Shown here piece after piece: positions 29,115 to 37,175 of a stretch of DNA of 64,000 nucleotides. The DNA is taken from positions 1,860,001-1,924,000 of the forward strand of contig NZ_JACHMO010000001.1 in assembly GCF_014205015.1 (NCBI RefSeq), in the 5' to 3' direction. The notes under the pieces are model-generated. The model made no database searches, was not told where the DNA came from, and saw only the letters and a program-made list of their open reading frames with translations. The stretch is from Saccharothrix ecbatanensis. Lineage in GTDB: Bacteria > Actinomycetota > Actinomycetes > Mycobacteriales > Pseudonocardiaceae. The stretch's first letter is position 1, and each line of letters opens with the position of its first letter. The position numbers and the translations under genes are program-made.

Positions 29115-30956
29115 GTGGACACCACAAGTCGGCCGCGGCGCCCTCGCCGTCGCGGCCTTACCTCCCTGCTCACCGTCGGCACCCTCGTCGCCGCGTCCTT
29201 GGTCACCATGACCGCGCCGGCCCAGGCCGGTGACGAGTCGATCGCCGTCGACTTCTCGGTGACGGGCGGTTCCCCGACCTATCGGGCGTCCGGGTGGATC
29301 TACGGCATGTCCGAGGACGCGTCGGCGCCCGCGGACAACTTCTTCCGCGACGTGAAGTTCCGGTACATGCGTGCCGGCGGCGCGCAGCTCGACGGCCCCG
29401 GCGGCTGGGTGTCGGGCAAGTACGACCGCCGGTGGAACGCGACCCGCGCCCAGTTGCTGCGCACGCGGTCGCTGGGTGGCGAGTTCGTCCTGCTGCCCCA
29501 CGACCTGTGGGGCGCCGACGGCTACCCGATCTCCCGTTTTCCCGGTGACAACGGCAACTGGACCGACTACGACAACTTCGTCACCCGCCTGATCAACGAC
29601 GTGCGGGCGACCGGGGCGCCGGTGCAGTGGGACATCTGGAACGAGCCCAACATCACGCTGTTCTGGAACCGCCCGCAGTCCCAGTACTTCGAACTCGTGC
29701 GGCGCACGCACCAGCGCATCCGGGCCGCGTTCCCGACGCACCTGATCGTCGGCCCGAGCTGCGCCTGCGTCCCGTCGACGTCGGGGTGGTGGACCCAGTA
29801 CCTGGACTTCGTCAAGGCCAACAACGTCGTGCCCGACATCATCAGCTGGCACTCCCTGCCGGGCGACCCGGTCGCGAACGTGGCGACGGCCAACGCGACC
29901 CTTGACGCGCGCGGCATCCCGCACCCGCGGCCGTACCAGATCAACGAGTACGGCGCGTCGAACGAGCAGAACCCGGGTGACGGCTCCTGGTACATCGCCC
30001 GGCTGGAACGGGCCGGCGCGGACGGCATGCGCGCCAACTGGGCGAGCGCGGGGAACCTGCACAACGACCTGGGCAACCTGCTGGTCCGCGACTCGGCGGG
30101 TCGGCACCAGCCGAAGGGCGAGTGGTGGGTCTACCGCTTCTACGGTTCCCAGACCGGTCAGATCGCCGCGGTCACGCCCAGCACGTCCTACGACGGGTTC
30201 GCGACGAAGGCGCCGGGTGAGGTCAAGGTCCTGGTCGGTGGTGGCCGCACGACCGGCAACATCGCGGTCAACCTGCGGCGCTTGGACGCCACCGAAGGCG
30301 TCGTGCGGAACAACCAGGTGCGGGTGCTCGCCGAGCGCATCCCGCACAACAACGGCGGGGCGGTCCCGGGTCCGGTGACCGTCATGGACACGGTCGTCAC
30401 CCTGTCCGCCAACGCCACCACCGTGAACCTGCCGCACTCCAACGTCGACGAGGCGTTCACCATCACGGTCCTGCCGCCTTCGGACACCGGTGGCGGCGCG
30501 TTCCAGTCCACCGCGGTCGCCCAGCACTCGCAGCTGTGCCTGACCAACCCCAACCGCAGCACCGCCGACGGCACCCAGCAGCAGCAGCTCGCCTGTGGCA
30601 CCGGTGACGAGCAGCGGTGGAACTTCAGCCCGGTGGCCGGGTTCGCCGACACCTACAAGGTCGTCAACCAGCAGTCGGGCAAGTGTTTGGACGTGAACGG
30701 TGTGTCCACTGCGGACGGTGCCGCGGTCATCCAGTGGGCCTGCAACAGCGGTGTCAACCAACAGTTCACGCTGCGGAAGGTCACCTACGCCGGCAACGGC
30801 CCCGACGACTACCAGCTCGTTGCCCGGCACAGCGGCAAGTGCGTCGACGTCAGCACCATCTCCACCGCGCCGGGCGCCGTGATCCACCAGTGGACCTGCA
30901 ACCCCACGGCCCAGGGAACCCCGCTCAACCAGACCTGGCGCCTGCCCGGTCGCTAG
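29115..30956 (+). CDS. Secreted clan GH-A glycoside hydrolase (GH39-like) with ricin lectin domain
   Basis: 613 aa. An Arg-rich signal peptide is cleaved near AQA (about 38). The catalytic TIM barrel (about 45-400) has WNEPN with acid/base E177 and INEYG with nucleophile E278, the clan A pair; the layout is closest to GH39-type enzymes. A beta-sandwich follows (about 400-480), then a ricin B domain (about 495-613) with CLD/CVD and NQQF/NQTW repeats. The GTG at 29115 was chosen because AGGAG precedes it by 6 bases; the ATG two bases earlier is out of frame. Likely acts on plant polysaccharide outside the cell; exact linkage unknown. Confidence 0.87.
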   Translation: MDTTSRPRRPRRRGLTSLLTVGTLVAASLVTMTAPAQAGDESIAVDFSVTGGSPTYRASGWIYGMSEDASAPADNFFRDVKFRYMRAGGAQLDGPGGWVSGKYDRRWNATRAQLLRTRSLGGEFVLLPHDLWGADGYPISRFPGDNGNWTDYDNFVTRLINDVRATGAPVQWDIWNEPNITLFWNRPQSQYFELVRRTHQRIRAAFPTHLIVGPSCACVPSTSGWWTQYLDFVKANNVVPDIISWHSLPGDPVANVATANATLDARGIPHPRPYQINEYGASNEQNPGDGSWYIARLERAGADGMRANWASAGNLHNDLGNLLVRDSAGRHQPKGEWWVYRFYGSQTGQIAAVTPSTSYDGFATKAPGEVKVLVGGGRTTGNIAVNLRRLDATEGVVRNNQVRVLAERIPHNNGGAVPGPVTVMDTVVTLSANATTVNLPHSNVDEAFTITVLPPSDTGGGAFQSTAVAQHSQLCLTNPNRSTADGTQQQQLACGTGDEQRWNFSPVAGFADTYKVVNQQSGKCLDVNGVSTADGAAVIQWACNSGVNQQFTLRKVTYAGNGPDDYQLVARHSGKCVDVSTISTAPGAVIHQWTCNPTAQGTPLNQTWRLPGR

Positions 30957-30992
30957 ACCCGGACCGGTCGACCTGCGTGTCCGGCCCTGTCC

Positions 30993-31028
30993 GACCTGAC
31001 CAGGCCCGCCGCCCGGCCTGGTCAGGTC
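30993..31028 (+). terminator. Strong hairpin after glycosidase gene
   Basis: A perfect 14-bp stem, GACCTGACCAGGCC (30993-31006) with GGCCTGGTCAGGTC (31015-31028), 8-base loop, starting 36 bp after the stop. It should end the glycosidase transcript before the esterase gene. Confidence 0.85.
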
Positions 31029-31058
31029 GCTGAGCTCGAACCACTAGGGAGTCAACCG

Positions 31059-32390
31059 ATGAGACGAGTGTTACGCGCCCTGCTCGCGTCAGTCCTGCCG
31101 CTCGCGCTCGGCGCAGCGTTCCTGACAACGGGCCAGGCCGCAGCCGCCGCGCTGACCAGGATCACGGACTTCGGCACGAACCCGACGAACCTGAACATGT
31201 ACCTGTACGTGCCGGACAACGTGGCGCCGCAGCCCGCGTTGCTGGTGCTCGTGCACTACTGCGGAGGGTCCGCGGGGGCGATCTTCAACGGCAACGGGCG
31301 TGACTTCGCGACGGCGGCGGACCGGTACGGGTACGTGGTGGTCGTGCCGGAGGCCACCCGCGAAGGGCATTGCTTCGACGTGTCCACGCGGGCGGGGCTC
31401 ACCCGTTACGGCGGCAGCGACTCCACCGGCATCATGTCGATGGTCTCCTGGACCAGGCAGCGGTACGGCGTCGACCCGTCCCGCATCGTGGTCAGCGGGT
31501 TCTCCTCCGGCGCGATGATGGCCAACGTGCTGGCGGCCGGGTACCCCGACGTCTTCTCCGCGGCGTCCGCGTTCTCAGGTGTCCCGGCCGGGTGCTTCGC
31601 GACCTCCGACGGTTCGCTGTGGAACGGCCAGTGCTCCAGCGGCAACCTCGTGAAGTCCCCGCAGGAGTGGGGCAACCTGGTCCGCTCGATGTACCCCGGC
31701 TACACCGGCGCGTACCCGCGGATGCAGGTGTGGCACGGCACCACGGACACCACCCTCGCCTACCCGAACTTCGGCGAGGAGCTCGACCAGTGGACCAACC
31801 TCCACGGACTGTCCCGGACGCCGTCGTCCACCGACTCCCCGCAATCGAGCTGGACGCGCACCCGTTACGGCAACACGAGCACGCGAGCCGCTGTCGAGGG
31901 CGTGAGCATCGCGGGCACCGGCCACACTCTGCCCCAGGCGGGGATGTTGGCGTACGCCATCTCTTTCCTCGGCCTCGACCCCGGCGGCGGGGCCAAGAGC
32001 GGCCCGCTGCGGGCGGTCGGCGCCGGGAAGTGCCTGGACGTGCCGGGCCAGTCGACCACGACCGGCACCCGGTTGCACATCTGGGACTGCTGGGGTGGTC
32101 AGAACCAGCAGTGGACGCACACGGCCACGGGCGAGCTGACGGTGTACTCGGGGAGTTCGCTGCGGTGCCTCGACGCCGAAGGCGGGGGCACGGGCGCGGG
32201 CACGGCGGCGATCATCTGGTCGTGCCACGGCGGGGCGAACCAGAAGTGGCGGCTCAACGCGGACGGCTCGATCACCGGGGTGCCGTCGGGGTTGTGCCTG
32301 GAGGTCGCCGGCAGCGCGACCACCAACGGAACCTCGGTGCGACTGTGGACCTGCAACGGGCAGAACAACCAGCGCTGGACCTTCGCGTGA
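31059..32390 (+). CDS. Secreted PHB-depolymerase/CE1-type esterase with ricin lectin domain
   Basis: 443 aa with a signal peptide (cleavage about 30). The alpha/beta-hydrolase domain (about 35-300) has GFSSG as nucleophile elbow, HGTTDTT for the acid and GTGHTLP for the histidine; HYCGGSAGAIF forms the oxyanion region. This is the pattern of acetylxylan/feruloyl esterases and PHB depolymerases. A C-terminal ricin B domain (about 318-443) shows three CLD..W-x-C..NQxW units. It likely removes acetyl or feruloyl groups from hemicellulose. Confidence 0.9.
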   Translation: MRRVLRALLASVLPLALGAAFLTTGQAAAAALTRITDFGTNPTNLNMYLYVPDNVAPQPALLVLVHYCGGSAGAIFNGNGRDFATAADRYGYVVVVPEATREGHCFDVSTRAGLTRYGGSDSTGIMSMVSWTRQRYGVDPSRIVVSGFSSGAMMANVLAAGYPDVFSAASAFSGVPAGCFATSDGSLWNGQCSSGNLVKSPQEWGNLVRSMYPGYTGAYPRMQVWHGTTDTTLAYPNFGEELDQWTNLHGLSRTPSSTDSPQSSWTRTRYGNTSTRAAVEGVSIAGTGHTLPQAGMLAYAISFLGLDPGGGAKSGPLRAVGAGKCLDVPGQSTTTGTRLHIWDCWGGQNQQWTHTATGELTVYSGSSLRCLDAEGGGTGAGTAAIIWSCHGGANQKWRLNADGSITGVPSGLCLEVAGSATTNGTSVRLWTCNGQNNQRWTFA

Positions 32391-32403
32391 GCCGCGCGTA
32401 GGT

Positions 32404-32417
32404 CCGAACCGGTTCGG
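32404..32417. promoter_or_regulatory. Perfect 14-bp palindrome CCGAACCGGTTCGG
   Basis: Same CGAACCGGTTCG core as at 28815-28828, but located between the converging ends of the esterase gene and the DJ-1 gene. An operator at a 3' junction is unexpected; it may be a stray site or have another role. Confidence 0.4.
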
Positions 32418-32478
32418 CTCGATGCCCTGGTCGTCAGCGCGGTGAGGGTGGGGGAGCGCGACGGCCAGGGCCGACCCG

Positions 32479-33042
32479 TCAGGCCCGGTCGCTCGCCTTC
32501 TCCAGCACCCGCATGAACGCGCGGGACCACAGGGGGAGGTCGGGCCAGCCCCGGCAGGACACCATCGCGCCGTCCACGACGTCGGGCTCGTCCACGAACG
32601 TTGCGCCGGCCAGCTCGATGTCGAACTTCAGGGGCGGGTACGCGGCCGTGGTGCGGCCACGCAGGAGCCCCAGTGCGGCCGGGACTTGCGGGCCGTGGCA
32701 GATCGTGCCGACCGGGAGCCCGCCGGCGAAGAAGTGCCCGACGATGCGGGCCACGTCCGGGTCCGTTCGGATGTACTCCGGCGCTCGGCCGCCTGGGATC
32801 ACCAGCGCGTCGTAGTCCTCTGGGTCGACCTCGCCGAACGCCAGGTCCACCGGCAGCAGGTGGCCCGGTTTCTCGGTGTAGGAGTCCCAGCCGGGCTCGA
32901 AGTCGTGGACCACGAGCTTCACCGGACGCGTCGTGGGTGCCGTCACGATCGCCTCGTGGCCGCCCTCGCGCAGTCGGAAGACCGGGTACATCGAGTCGAG
33001 TTCCTCTGCGGCGTCGGCGGTCAGGATCAGCACTCGCGCCAT
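32479..33042 (-). CDS. DJ-1/PfpI family protein
   Basis: 187 aa. Starts MARVLILTADAAEELD and has the nucleophile elbow GTICHGPQ with the reactive cysteine, and the acid-side LVIPGGRAPEYIRTDP. The fold includes intracellular proteases, glyoxalases/deglycases and amidase-like stress proteins. AGGAG precedes the ATG at 33040-33042. It stands alone; any link to the sugar genes around it is unproven. Confidence 0.9.
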   Translation of the reverse strand: MARVLILTADAAEELDSMYPVFRLREGGHEAIVTAPTTRPVKLVVHDFEPGWDSYTEKPGHLLPVDLAFGEVDPEDYDALVIPGGRAPEYIRTDPDVARIVGHFFAGGLPVGTICHGPQVPAALGLLRGRTTAAYPPLKFDIELAGATFVDEPDVVDGAMVSCRGWPDLPLWSRAFMRVLEKASDRA

Positions 33043-33467
33043 GGTCGCTCCTTGTCTTCTTTGCCGGTTCCGTTGCGGTCGACCAAGTCCGATCAGGGTG
33101 CCGAGCAGGTCGGCGAGAGGCCGGTGGCGCTGCCGGTGGCCTGGAAGCCGAACTCCACGGACTCGGGTGAGATGGGCAGAACCGTCCGCCGGTCCGGCTC
33201 CGCTGTGCCGCCGGCTGTGGGGCGGCGCGATCCGCGATTCCGGTGTCCTGGCAGTGTGGCACCACATTGTTCACGCTCACAAGGCCTGGCCCCTCAACAA
33301 ATGGTCCGGTGAACTCTCTTCGACGTAGGTCGGCGGTCGATAGCTGCAGTCGGCGCTCAAATATTTAGCTTTGCCCGGTCCATTCGGGCATCGCTGCGTT
33401 CGAGTGGCGATCAGGTCGCTCCGCCGGGCCGCGACGCCGAACAGCGAAGGGACTTCCGGGGAGGTGG
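33043..33467. other. Intergenic region upstream of DJ-1 gene
   Basis: 425 bp without a convincing gene. It contains an AT-rich element at 33354-33373 that matches one at 35491-35510 at 16 of 20 positions. Otherwise I see nothing. Confidence 0.5.
33354..33373. promoter_or_regulatory. AT-rich conserved element (copy B)
   Basis: CGCTCAAATATTTAGCTTTG. It matches CGCTAACAATTTTAGCTTTG at 35491-35510 in 16 of 20 bases and shares the TTTAGC half with the palindrome at 13293-13319. Confidence 0.35.
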
Positions 33468-34226
33468 TCAGGTGGCCTGGAGCCGGAAGTGCAGCAGGTC
33501 GGTGACATCAGCAGCGGTGGGCTTGCCGTGCGGATCGGTCACTGCGGTCACGGCCAGGCCGGCGGTCGTCGCCAGCTTCCCGAACTGGTCCCGGGTGTAC
33601 CAATGCATGGTCCACGGGCGCTCTACGACGGTGCTGTCCGAGCCGTGGTGCCGTTCGTAGCGTAGAAGCGTCGTCTGTGTCCGAGCGGTCTCGTCGCGTT
33701 GCTCGGCGACGACGGACACCCGAATCTCGGCGCCGTCGGGTGCGGTTGCCGTACGCACCCTACGGATCTGTTCGGCTGGAGTCGGTGTTGGGGTGAACAG
33801 GGGCACCAGGGCGGTGCCGTCCTCGGCCAAGTGAGCGCGGATGCCGCGCAGGGCGGCGAGCGCCGTGGCGTCGTCGGGGAGCAGGTTGAAGGTCGGCCCG
33901 GCGAGGAAGATCGCGCGGTAACGGCGGGGCAGGTTCAAAGCCTCCATGCGCTGGTGGAACACCGTGACACGGATGTCTTCTTCGTCCGCCCGGCGCCGGA
34001 GCCGATCCAGCATGTCCGCAGAGGAGTCGACGCCGTCGACGTCCAGGCCGCGTCGGCGCAATTCGAGCAGGGGATCGCCGTCTCCGCACCCCAGCTCCAG
34101 TGCCGGCACAGCGGCTTGCTGAACGAAGGCCGCGTAGGGCTCGGGGTCCTGGGAGAAGGACTTCAGCGGTCCGTAGAGCTCGGCGACGATGCCGGTGTAG
34201 AAGTCAGCTGGGTCCACCTTCGTCAC
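33468..34226 (-). CDS. Class I SAM-dependent methyltransferase
   Basis: 252 aa. Motif I is LELGCGDGDPLLEL, followed by VDGVDSSADMLDRL and the post-motif YRAIFLAGPTFNLLPD. These place it in the class I (ubiE/Methyltransf_25-like) fold; acceptor unknown. The GTG at 34226 was chosen because GGGAGGG sits 9-10 bases upstream; a TTG at 34235 would add three residues. It is an isolated gene, 90 bp from the CE7 esterase on the same strand. Confidence 0.85.
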   Translation of the reverse strand: MTKVDPADFYTGIVAELYGPLKSFSQDPEPYAAFVQQAAVPALELGCGDGDPLLELRRRGLDVDGVDSSADMLDRLRRRADEEDIRVTVFHQRMEALNLPRRYRAIFLAGPTFNLLPDDATALAALRGIRAHLAEDGTALVPLFTPTPTPAEQIRRVRTATAPDGAEIRVSVVAEQRDETARTQTTLLRYERHHGSDSTVVERPWTMHWYTRDQFGKLATTAGLAVTAVTDPHGKPTAADVTDLLHFRLQAT

Positions 34227-34316
34227 CCTACGCAACCCTCCCGCATGTTCACTCGAAGACGGCGCACCATCCCGCCCGACCTTGGTGGAGCGGGACAGCG
34301 TCCGCCGTCGACCCGG

Positions 34317-35300
34317 TCAGGCCGGCACGCCGAGCCCTCGTTCACGCAGCCAGGCCAGCTGCACGGCCGGGTTGGAACCGTAGCCGCCACCGTGGTCGGC
34401 GAAGGGCCACACGGTCATGGTCCGGTCCTCGCCCGCGTAGTGGTTGAAGGCGGCGTAAACCGTGGAGGGCGGGCAGATCGGGTCCATCAAGCCGACGCTG
34501 AACAGCGCCGGCGCCGTCGCCCGCTGGGCGAAGTGGACACCGTCGAAATAGGACAACGTGGCGAAGGTCCGATCCACGTGCTGGCGGCTGTGCCAACGCA
34601 GGTACTTCGCGAGCTCCTGGTACGGCCCTTCGCCGCTGATCTCCGCCGCCCGGCGGAACTGGCACAGGAACGGCACGTCCGACAGGACCGCGGCCACGCT
34701 GTCCGGCGCCAGTCCCGCGACGGCGAGCGCGAGGCCGCCGCCCTGGCTCCCGCCGGCGACGATCACCCGCCGGGTGTCCAGACCGGGCAGGTCGGCGACG
34801 GCGTCCACCGCACGGACGCAGTCGGTCATGAGCCGCCGGTAGTAGTAGTGCTCGGGGGAATCGACGCCGCGGGTCATGAAGCCCTCGGCCCACTGCGTGC
34901 CGTGGCCCTCCGTCGAGTCGGGGGTGTCGTGGCCTTGGCCGCGGCTGTCGACGACGAGCTGCGCGTACCCGGCGGCGGACCAGAGCAGGTTGTCGGTGGG
35001 CAGTCCGCGGCCTCCGCTGTAGCCGATGTAGGTCACGACGACGGGCAGCGGGCCTTCGGCGTCGCGCGGGCGCAGCAGCCAGGCGGCCACCGGTTCGCCG
35101 TTCCAGCCGGGGAACCGGACGTCGTCGACTTCGACGGTGCGCAGCAGGTGTAGGTCGGTGACCCGCTCGACCTTGACGGCTCCGCCGCAGCCGCGTGCCG
35201 CCGCGAGCGAGCGCTCCCAGAAGGCGTCGAAATCCTGTGGTGGGTTCGAATCCGGGCGGTAGTCGGTCAGTTCGTCGTGAGGGGAGTCCGTCAGCGGCAT
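34317..35300 (-). CDS. Acetylxylan esterase/cephalosporin-C deacetylase family (CE7)
   Basis: 327 aa, no signal peptide, so cytosolic. Alpha/beta hydrolase with GYSGGRGLP (oxyanion side), RGQGHDTPD, the nucleophile elbow GGSQGGGL, the acid in GLMDPICPP and the histidine in FADHGGGYG. Length and RGQG plus GGSQGG are typical of CE7. It deacetylates short xylo- or xyloglucan oligosaccharides after uptake. A GAAGCGCTTC palindrome lies 37 bp upstream of the ATG (35337-35346), like those before the SBP and GH3 genes, so common LacI control is likely. GGAG precedes the ATG. Confidence 0.93.
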   Translation of the reverse strand: MPLTDSPHDELTDYRPDSNPPQDFDAFWERSLAAARGCGGAVKVERVTDLHLLRTVEVDDVRFPGWNGEPVAAWLLRPRDAEGPLPVVVTYIGYSGGRGLPTDNLLWSAAGYAQLVVDSRGQGHDTPDSTEGHGTQWAEGFMTRGVDSPEHYYYRRLMTDCVRAVDAVADLPGLDTRRVIVAGGSQGGGLALAVAGLAPDSVAAVLSDVPFLCQFRRAAEISGEGPYQELAKYLRWHSRQHVDRTFATLSYFDGVHFAQRATAPALFSVGLMDPICPPSTVYAAFNHYAGEDRTMTVWPFADHGGGYGSNPAVQLAWLRERGLGVPA

Positions 35301-35336
35301 GGGGGAGTCCTCCGGGTGGCGGTGGTGAAGCGCTTC

Positions 35337-35346
35337 GACGTTCGCG
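35337..35346. promoter_or_regulatory. LacI-type operator GAAGCGCTTC
   Basis: A 10-bp perfect palindrome, 37 bp upstream of the CE7 start. The same core occurs before the SBP (52815-52828) and GH3 (52937-52948) genes. Probable site for the LacI regulator at 48063-49103. Confidence 0.6.
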
Positions 35347-35490
35347 GGGTTCATCGTGACCGACGAACCGCCGGCGATCCAGTGGGGTCACGGGACCTTG
35401 GCGGCCGAGTTCAGTTGTCCAATGAGCTGAATGGGGCAGTGGCGGTGAATGCGCCCGTCCGATCGGTGCCCATTCAGGTGCCAGCGTGAA

Positions 35491-35510
35491 CGCTAACAAT
35501 TTTAGCTTTG
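35491..35510. promoter_or_regulatory. AT-rich conserved element (copy C)
   Basis: CGCTAACAATTTTAGCTTTG, with GCTAA...TTAGC arms around CAATT. Copy of the element at 33354-33373 and related to 13293-13319. It lies 250 bp before the CE1-CBM2 gene. Confidence 0.4.
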
Positions 35511-35760
35511 TTGAGCGTTGACCACCGCCTGGTCGCCGGCTAGATTGACTTCGAAAGTGAAGGCCTCTCCGCCGAAAGTTTCGAGCCCCGCACCGGCGAG
35601 CTTCAGCCTGAACGGCACCCTGCACGCTCCACCACCGTGACGTTCCCGAGCGGGCAGTGGACGCGGGACATCGGCCACGGCGACTTGGTCCGCTCCGGTC
35701 ACGACCAGCTGCGTCGGTCACCCACGCATTCGATGTCCGAACGGCAGAAAAGAGTCTCTG

Positions 35761-37104
35761 ATGATCACGCGTAGGCTTTTCGGGCCCGCGTTGGCGGCGG
35801 TGCTCCTCACCGTGGCCGCGACCGGCATGGCGTTGAGCGGAGGGCTCGGCGAGGCCGCGCCGTCCTCGCAAGTCGGCGCGCTCGCGTCGACCGCCGGTTG
35901 CGGCAAGGCGCCGACGTTGCGCAGCGGCACGCACACGATCCAGAGCGGCGGCAAGAGCCGCAGCTTCATCCTGCGGGTGCCCGACGGTTACGACAACACC
36001 CGCGCCTATCGGTTGATCTTCGGGTTCCACTGGCGTGGCGGCACCATGAACGACGTGTCGTCGGGCGGCACCAGCGGGACGGCGTGGTCGTACTACGGGA
36101 TGCAGGAGCAGTCGAACAACAGCGCGATCCTGGTGGCGCCGCAGGGCCTGGGCAACGGCTGGGCGAACTCCGGCGGCGAGGACGTCGTGTTCGTCGACGA
36201 CATGCTGAAGCGGATCGAGGCCGATCTGTGCGTCGACACGGCGTTGCGGTTCGCGATGGGGTTCAGCTACGGCGGTGGCATGAGCTACGCGCTCGCATGT
36301 GCGAGGGCGACGGTGTTCCGCGCGGTGGTCGTGTACGCGGGCGCGCAGTTGAGCGGATGTGCGGGTGGCAGCCAGCCGATCGCGTACTTCGGCATGCACG
36401 GCATCACGGACAACGTGCTCAACATCTCGATGGGCCGGTCGTTGCGGGACAAGTTCGTGGCGAACAACGGGTGCTCGCCGCAGAGCCCGCGTGAGCCGTC
36501 GCAGGGCAGCATGTCCCACATCACGACGACGTACTCGTGCCGTGCGGGGTACCCCGTGCAGTGGGCCGCGTTCGACAACGGTCACATGCCCGGCCCGGTC
36601 GACGGCACCTACACCGAGAGCGGCATCCGAACCTGGACCAAGGGCGAGGCGTGGAAGTTCCTCTCCCAGTTCCAGGGCGGCCCCGGCACCACGACGACGA
36701 CCACGACGAGCACCACCACCACGACCAGCACCACCACCACGACCACCACGACCAGCACCACCACCACCACCACGACCCCGAACGAGCCCGGTGACGGTTG
36801 CAAGGTGACCGACACCATCAACGCGTGGAACACCGGCCTGACGTCGGAGATCGTCATCACGAACACCGGCAGCACGCCGATCAGCGGCTGGTCGCTGGTG
36901 TTCACCCTGCCCGGCGGGCAGACGATCACCTCCGGGTGGAACGCCTCCTACTCGCCCACGTCGGGACAGGTCACCGCCAGGAACGCCTCCTACAACGGCA
37001 ACATCGCCCCCGGCGGGTCGGTGAGCATCGGCTTCCAGGCCAACCACACGGGCAACACCGCCAAACCGGCCTCGTTCACGCTCAACGGCGCGGCCTGCGC
37101 CTGA
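35761..37104 (+). CDS. Secreted CE1-type esterase with Thr linker and CBM2
   Basis: 447 aa. Signal peptide (1 to about 33). The esterase domain (about 46-305) has the nucleophile S169 in GFSYGGG, acid D217 in GITDNV and H275 in DNGHMPGP, as in feruloyl esterases of the PHB-depolymerase group. A 30-residue Thr/Ser linker (310-339) joins it to a CBM2 (about 347-447; GWSLVFTLPGGQTITSGWNA). It targets cellulose-bound hemicellulose to release ferulate or acetate. It ends in a shared bidirectional hairpin with the converging GH5 gene. Confidence 0.92.
   Translation: MITRRLFGPALAAVLLTVAATGMALSGGLGEAAPSSQVGALASTAGCGKAPTLRSGTHTIQSGGKSRSFILRVPDGYDNTRAYRLIFGFHWRGGTMNDVSSGGTSGTAWSYYGMQEQSNNSAILVAPQGLGNGWANSGGEDVVFVDDMLKRIEADLCVDTALRFAMGFSYGGGMSYALACARATVFRAVVVYAGAQLSGCAGGSQPIAYFGMHGITDNVLNISMGRSLRDKFVANNGCSPQSPREPSQGSMSHITTTYSCRAGYPVQWAAFDNGHMPGPVDGTYTESGIRTWTKGEAWKFLSQFQGGPGTTTTTTTSTTTTTSTTTTTTTTSTTTTTTTPNEPGDGCKVTDTINAWNTGLTSEIVITNTGSTPISGWSLVFTLPGGQTITSGWNASYSPTSGQVTARNASYNGNIAPGGSVSIGFQANHTGNTAKPASFTLNGAACA
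36688..36777 (+). repeat. ACC/ACG/AGC codon repeat encoding Thr/Ser linker
   Basis: Thirty consecutive codons give Thr, with three Ser at intervals, inside the CE1-CBM2 gene. Low-complexity, slippage-prone DNA; length variation between strains is likely. Confidence 0.85.
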
Positions 37105-37112
37105 CCTGACGA

Positions 37113-37162
37113 ACGAAGAAGACCACCGAAGGCCATTCGCGGCCTTCGGTGGTCTTCTTCGT
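37113..37162. terminator. Bidirectional terminator, perfect 22-bp stem
   Basis: Positions 37113-37134 pair perfectly with 37141-37162 around the loop ATTCGC. It starts 9 bp after the CE1-CBM2 stop and ends 14 bp before the end of the converging GH5 gene, so it serves both. Confidence 0.92.
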
Positions 37163-37175
37163 CAACCCGGGTCGG

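Larger units (their letters stand above)
35301..35760. other. Divergent intergenic region between CE7 and CE1-CBM2 esterase genes
   Basis: 460 bp between divergently transcribed genes. It holds the LacI-like palindrome at 35337-35346 near the CE7 gene and an AT-rich element at 35491-35510. No gene seen. Confidence 0.6.
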
